In this document: piece by piece, positions 61,041 to 64,000 of the stretch
How positions within the stretch are numbered: position 1 is the first letter of the stretch
Layout: every line of letters begins with the position of its first letter
DNA from: Blasia pusilla
Taxonomy: Eukaryota > Marchantiophyta > Marchantiopsida > Blasiales
Direction: 5' to 3'
Length of the DNA: 64,000 bases
Assembly (NCBI GenBank): GCA_050084515.1
Contig: CM114271.1
Span: forward strand, 46,376,001-46,440,000
The notes under the pieces: model-generated
Told to the model about the DNA's origin: nothing
What the model saw: only the letters and a program-made list of their open reading frames with translations
The model's database searches: none
Translations under genes and position numbers: made by a program

Positions 61041-61810
61041 TTCCTTCTAATCTGAATGGAGTATCCTACCCGAGTCTACACTCCGGATTTGGGCCATAGC
61101 CATTGCTGATGAGATCAGAAGGCTTTGTATGACAAAAAACCATGAATTTGTTCACTGATATGAACCGAAAGACAATGAAAGGAAGATAAACTAAGCTAGG
61201 ATGATATGCAAGAGCGGAGGAAAAAAAATACCTATGAAGATTCTTGCCACACATGCCTGAGCTAGTAGTTGTTACGCTTTTTCCAAGGCTTCCACTCGCT
61301 CCACTAATAGATAGCTAACTCATGCCTCCACACTTTCTCCAAAGTAAGGCACTATATTTATTGACGCTGAAGAATGTTCAACACTACCAGGTGTCTGCTA
61401 CCAACACGGCATGATTAATTAAGACACATGTCCATGCACAAAATCAAATAACCCAGACACCCAATCAAATCACGGCCGAGAAAGAGTCAAAAAAATGTCT
61501 CATAATAAACCGTAAATAGGGTCGCTCACGCGATAGTAAAATAGAAGGAATTTCCCTAGGCACAAAAGACACCCAATGAAAACACGGCAGGGCAAAAGTC
61601 TCATTATGAACTGCAAACATGAGGCTTAAGCAATAGTAATTTTTAATAGAGGCTTCACTTCTTATAGATAAGAAGCAAATTTTTTTAAATTTTTTTCCAT
61701 AAATAGTAACCCCCTCATGTTTCAATAAGAGTATAGATGTCATGGCAACTTTTGGTCAACTTCTTGGTCCGAATACATTTGAGGGAGATAATGGTGTATT
61801 GGTTGCAAAA
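61041..61810. other. Intergenic DNA
   Basis: No gene recognised. Phrases such as CACCCAATCAAATCACGG and CACCCAATGAAAACACGG (about 61459 and 61571) suggest a small local duplication of about 112 bp. Confidence 0.45.
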
Positions 61811-62815
61811 CAAGCTATCTTGAATATTTCTTTTGGAGGTGTGGGAATTTCCTCCGTAGACGTATCTATACAAAATCCTTTTTGGGGGAATTGGGCTTTG
61901 GTTGCCCTTATTATGACTTAAGAGTTCTCCAAGAATATACAACTATCTTGATGGATCATTTGGCCCATGAAGAGAAGGGGGATGTAATATTCCAAAGTCA
62001 CTTAAGATAAGCTCGAACTCTTCTTCCTCTTGCTACACAAGCCATTCTACTCTCTTTCAATCAATTCATTATAGAAGGGCTTCATCGACTTGAAGAGTTG
62101 AGCTCCAAAAATTTATACCAAATCAATTTTTGAGCATTTAATCTAAGCCATCCTTTCCGAGATCCTCTACGTTCATGTACAAGTAGAGGAGTAGGGATAT
62201 GCCTACTACAAATTCTTTTATCCTTCCATTTTTTTCCATGGAGTATATTCTTGGTAGCTCTGTGGTACCGCCTTGGACTCGCTTTGGACCTTCTCTTCTA
62301 GGTATACCTAATTGTATATGCGGGGATCCCATTTATGCAAAGCATATCCAAATTTTTCAAATTGTATATAGTGGACCACGAATTATGTCACATAATGTGA
62401 TGAAATAGTCAATAGCATGAGTGGCTCGTATTGCATGGTCTACCGTTGGACAAAAGCCTGTGCATGTCTTATCTTCTACTACACAAGAAACTTCTCGTTG
62501 AAGGGTTGATTTAGTTATGTCTCAAATTGGCTTTCATATATTGGATGATGTGGTGGTTTTTGAACCAACACATTTTGACATTGACCACCATATTTTGAAA
62601 CACTCCAAGTCAAAATGTGTTGGATCAAAAACACTATGTAGTGATCCATTCATCTCCGCGAAATCTTTAGTATCTCGTGGTGTCAAAATGTGTAGTGGTG
62701 GTCAATGTATCTCGTTTGCATTAGAAGATACACAAGCATTAGCTTTGATACATCGAACCAAAATGATTGGTGATCACTCATTTCATCTCTCATTCGCATG
62801 TGACCAATGACTAAT
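61811..62815 (+). pseudogene. Non-LTR-type reverse transcriptase tail, copy 3 (AT-rich, decayed)
   Basis: This is the partner of 53579-54700. Readable blocks include FNQFIIEGLHRLEEL (about 62057), LGIPNCICGDPIYAKHI (about 62294-62346, which keeps the C-x-C-G pair), VARIAWSTVGQKPVHVL (about 62425) and LDDVVVFEPTHF (about 62543). These match the tail architecture of copies at 48950 and 53579. It contains an inverted insertion-like hairpin at 62556-62632 and several stops. Confidence 0.5.
62556..62632. repeat. Inverted repeat, 24-bp arms
   Basis: Arms 62556-62579 and 62609-62632 are reverse complements with one mismatch, separated by 29 bases. They lie exactly where the related copy at 54340-54380 has no hairpin, so the second arm is probably a local inverted duplication. 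Confidence 0.85.
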
Positions 62816-64000
62816 ATTCGTGTCAAATTAGTTTCAAATTATTAATCTCATACTTTGATGAATTGGTTTTTGTGTTTACTTGCAAATTTTTTGTCTTCTT
62901 AAAATATTATACCTTTCTTGGTCCTCTTTTGAAGTTTGTTTACGGGCCCTAAAGGTGGTCAAAGCTGAAGTGTGGTTATTCTTTTCCCTCTCATGGATGT
63001 CGGGCAATGTGTACGCTGGTCATGGTTAGCGAGCATGCCCCCTTTTTTTTCCCCTTTCATCAAAGTCCCTCACCATGCATGATAGTCATGGACATTGTTT
63101 GTGTTCAAAACAATTCTTCCTAATTTTTGTATTAAAGATGTTTTTTTGAGTGAGTCCCATCATATCTAGTGCACCCTCAAGATTTACTCTAATTTCTATT
63201 TATTGCCTATTTTCTCTGGGCGACGAATGTTTTCGAGCTTACCTTTCTCATCATAGTGTTCACGTCTCATTGTTTCTTTTCCTGATTTTCTTAAATTTAA
63301 AACATTACTAGAGAATGCCCCTTCGTTTCCCAAACTGCTATTAACATTTAACATCATCAAGACCATTTAGAAGTGATTTAAAATAATAATTTTAAAAATG
63401 TATTCATCATTTTGGGAGATAACTGAAATCCCTGCATTTCAAGGTACACTAGTTTTGGGTAATGATTTTTAACTTCATCGACATTCTTTTTATTTTAAAA
63501 CAAAAAGAATTGTTGCTGAACAGAGGAATTCTTGATACACGTGAGGAAACCGTATACGGGACCTAGAACTCCACGCTGGAGGCTATGAGCCCCATACAGT
63601 CAACTCGTAAGACGACAAAAGAGGAGTGGGCCCGCCGCCCACAAGCGAAGGCGCGGTTACCGGCACTGGCGTGAAGGGAGGCAGAAGAGAGCGCTGATCT
63701 GAAGTCATGAGCGCCCAGTGGGCGCGATTTGAATCCCGACACTGTGGGTTCCCGCAGGAATGGAGCGTGAACTCCGTCCATTGCATTTGGCGCAAGCACT
63801 ACAGTGCGAGGGTCGTATTGTGGACACCGGACGCACTAGCAAGCGGGCGATTCGGCGCAGATGATCGATCGCGCCTCGTTCCGCGGCGCCTGTGGAGTGA
63901 GTGCTGTGTCCGATGTTACAGTGTGCGGAGACGGTGTCTTCCGAGAGATGCGATTGATCAGGAACTGAAATTACGTAGGAGCGTTCCCGATCACTATTCC
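62816..64000. other. Intergenic DNA, GC-rich at the right end
   Basis: AT-rich until about 63540, then GC-rich to the window edge. A 78-codon minus-strand frame at 63799-63563 is open in a GC-rich context and cannot be assigned. The right edge may lead into a gene outside the window. Confidence 0.4.

Noticed and set aside
63700-63760. Possible tRNA-like or rRNA-like segment (GCGATTTGAATCCC)
   Set aside because: No cloverleaf or conserved rRNA block could be read; only a short coincidence.

Overview
This is nuclear DNA of a land plant. Two multi-exon genes with GT-AG introns and plant-type products are set in a large expanse of decayed transposable elements. The mix of elements (Ty1/copia, two Helitron lineages, non-LTR tails, MITEs) and the AT-rich intergenic DNA would suit a bryophyte, lycophyte, fern or gymnosperm, but the sequence alone does not fix the species.

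Two genes look intact, both on the + strand. The first (18336-25222, 12 exons, 588 codons) encodes Mediator subunit MED8: a conserved N-terminal Mediator domain followed by a long Gln-rich tail spread over short exons. The second (37950-45700, 21 exons, 729 codons) encodes a cytosolic-type threonyl-tRNA synthetase with TGS, editing, class II catalytic and anticodon-binding regions and all expected metal and editing residues. All exon phases agree in both models. A telo-box lies upstream of the synthetase start, and two related MITE-like inverted copies lie just before it.

Layout. 1-5.4 kb: unrecognised AT-rich repeat DNA containing a ~520 bp repeat seen again at 31.7 kb. 5.4-14.1 kb: a plus-strand copia element with two LTRs, PBS, PPT and target duplication, inserted inside the LTR of an older minus-strand copy of the same family. 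14.1-18.3 kb: degraded DNA and the MED8 upstream region. 18.3-26 kb: MED8. 27.4-28.2 kb: remnant of a plant-type Helitron (minus). 29.6-33.9 kb: a second, different Helitron-type Rep/helicase gene (plus), broken by stops, frameshifts and a 667 bp LTR-like insertion flanked by ACTTGGG. 37.0-37.6 kb: MITEs. 37.9-45.7 kb: threonyl-tRNA synthetase. 48.2-51.8 kb: a GC-rich block with one non-LTR retroelement tail and no recognised host gene. 52.5 kb: a Tourist-like MITE flanked by TTA. 53.6-54.7 and 61.8-62.8 kb: two AT-rich decayed relatives of the non-LTR tail. 55.6-56.2 kb: a tandem array of 136-140 bp units. 60.06-61.04 kb: fragments of alpha-tubulin and phenylalanine ammonia-lyase within 1 kb, suggesting gene capture or a mosaic pseudogene.

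The two genes are housekeeping genes with no evident functional link (transcription co-activation and tRNA charging). I found no CRISPR array, operon, rRNA or convincing tRNA. The most unusual structures are the interrupted Helitron, the copia-in-copia nest, the tubulin/PAL mosaic, the MITE pair at the synthetase promoter and the 55.6 kb satellite.
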